NCBI RefSeq assembly: GCF_008370045.1 | Contig: NZ_VOBN01000005.1 | Location: 344,673 to 408,672 of the forward strand | Source: Pseudomonas sp. ANT_J12 | GTDB lineage: Bacteria; Pseudomonadota; Gammaproteobacteria; Pseudomonadales; Pseudomonadaceae | DNA: 64,000 nucleotides | Direction of reading: 5' to 3' | In this document: in pieces, positions 63,632-64,000 of the stretch | Layout: every line of letters begins with the position of its first letter | How positions within the stretch are numbered: position 1 is the first letter of the stretch | Notes under the pieces: model-generated | Seen by the model: only the letters and a program-made list of their open reading frames with translations | Database searches by the model: none | Told to the model about the DNA's origin: nothing | Program-made: the position numbers and the translations under genes

Positions 63632-63657
63632 AGCCGACAGTGATGTCGGCTTTTTTG
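63632..63657 (+). terminator. Intrinsic terminator after the desaturase gene
   Basis: AAGCCGACA-GTGA-TGTCGGCTT followed by TTTT; a classical rho-independent terminator. Confidence 0.92.
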
Positions 63658-63697
63658 TGCCTGGAGGCCACTTCATTTTCAGTGCGGGCACGATCCC

Positions 63698-63725
63698 TGT
63701 AGGAGCGAGGCTTGCCCGCGAAGGC
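63698..63725. repeat. REP unit of the GTAGGAGCGAGG family
   Basis: TGTAGGAGCGAGGCTTGCCC-GCGAAGGC, identical to the unit at 43578-43605, and placed next to the long intergenic repeat in both cases. Confidence 0.75.
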
Positions 63726-63756
63726 TTTGTGTCAGGCGCCGTGGTTTTTGGGGGGT

Positions 63757-64000
63757 TACATATCCATTCCTGCGGTAACGGCCGCTTATGGTTTCGCTCT
63801 TACAGCGAGTCACTTTCGAAAAGCGCGAAAGTAACCAAAGCGCTTTTGCCCCTTTCGTTCGGTGCCTCGCTGTGGCTCGGCATGCCCTCGCTCCGGTCCT
63901 GCTCCGTGGGCCCGCCGCCATCGGCCATCCATGGCCGGGGGCGGCTAACCCGGCATCCATGCCGGGTTGCCCACTGCGCAGAACCTCCACTCGGCCTCTC
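63757..64000 (+). repeat. Long intergenic repeat, copy 2 (continues beyond the window)
   Basis: Shares its left end (TACATATCCATTCCTGCGGT) and a near-right-end ACCTCCACTCGGCCTC with copy 1. The middle is diverged, and the hairpin ACTTTCG/CGAAAGT at 63812-63832 replaces the T-run hairpin of copy 1. No gene is evident in it. Confidence 0.72.

Noticed and set aside
63757..64000. Short open frames inside the long intergenic repeat as small proteins
   Set aside because: The frames are not preserved between the two copies, while a hairpin is, so nucleic-acid structure explains the conservation better.

Overview
The window is a chromosomal segment of a Pseudomonas of the P. fluorescens group. The evidence is high G+C, Pseudomonas-type REP/REPIN repeats, and a gene order that follows P. 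aeruginosa PAO1 from aceE through the LPS core locus to waaA, then tolC/thiC and cpdA-parE-parC to psd and motAB. PAO1 comparisons are from memory; no database was searched.

Region 1 (1-11.1 kb): the 5' end of aceE (minus strand) with paired palindromic operators, glnE, then an LPS inner-core operon waaF-waaC-waaG-waaP followed by three more kinase-like genes, one with two kinase domains. These genes are joined by ATGA/TGATG overlaps. ilvE, which lies between glnE and waaF in PAO1, is absent. Its place holds a REPIN and a hairpin-rich stretch ending in a strong terminator just before waaF.

Region 2 (11.1-12.5 kb): a small accessory island with a YceK-like lipoprotein gene and an A+T-richer DUF3800 gene. 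On the opposite strand, converging on the DUF3800 stop codon, is a complete small-RNA unit (TTGACA-N17-TAGACT promoter, two hairpins, intrinsic terminator) of about 60 nt. The G-U pairs in its stems are compatible with pairing only on the minus strand. This is my best candidate for an undescribed system.

Region 3 (12.6-28.9 kb): outer core and LPS assembly. It holds a carbamoyltransferase, wapH-like glycosyltransferase, mig-14, dnpA, a DUF6625-type protein, ssg-like and wapR-like glycosyltransferases, an acyltransferase, an O-antigen ligase fused to a kinase-like domain, msbA, a sulfotransferase next to an APS kinase, and hldE.

Region 4 (28.9-34.8 kb): a conserved protein with a degenerate Nudix-like motif, an aldo/keto reductase, an FAD oxidoreductase, an SMR efflux pump divergent from a LysR regulator, and waaA.

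Region 5 (34.9-41 kb): tolC, a TPP riboswitch controlling thiC, and a probable HMP transporter (cytX). The thiC 3' end including its stop codon is duplicated around a partial repeat element. A DUF3298 lipoprotein follows.

Region 6 (41-51 kb): nudF-yqiB-cpdA-yqiA-parE, two exported-protein genes, parC and a PqiC-like lipoprotein.

Region 7 (51-64 kb): an AhpA-like membrane protein, serB, a PA4958-like protein (fimX absent), an OAA-family mannan-binding lectin, psd, rhdA, an HDOD protein, motAB behind a near-consensus FliA promoter, and a sterol-desaturase-family protein.

Four REPINs of about 130 bp, two other short repeat families and two copies of a long intergenic repeat with a covarying hairpin are spread through the intergenic spaces. 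I saw no tRNA, rRNA, CRISPR array, insertion sequence or RAYT transposase gene.
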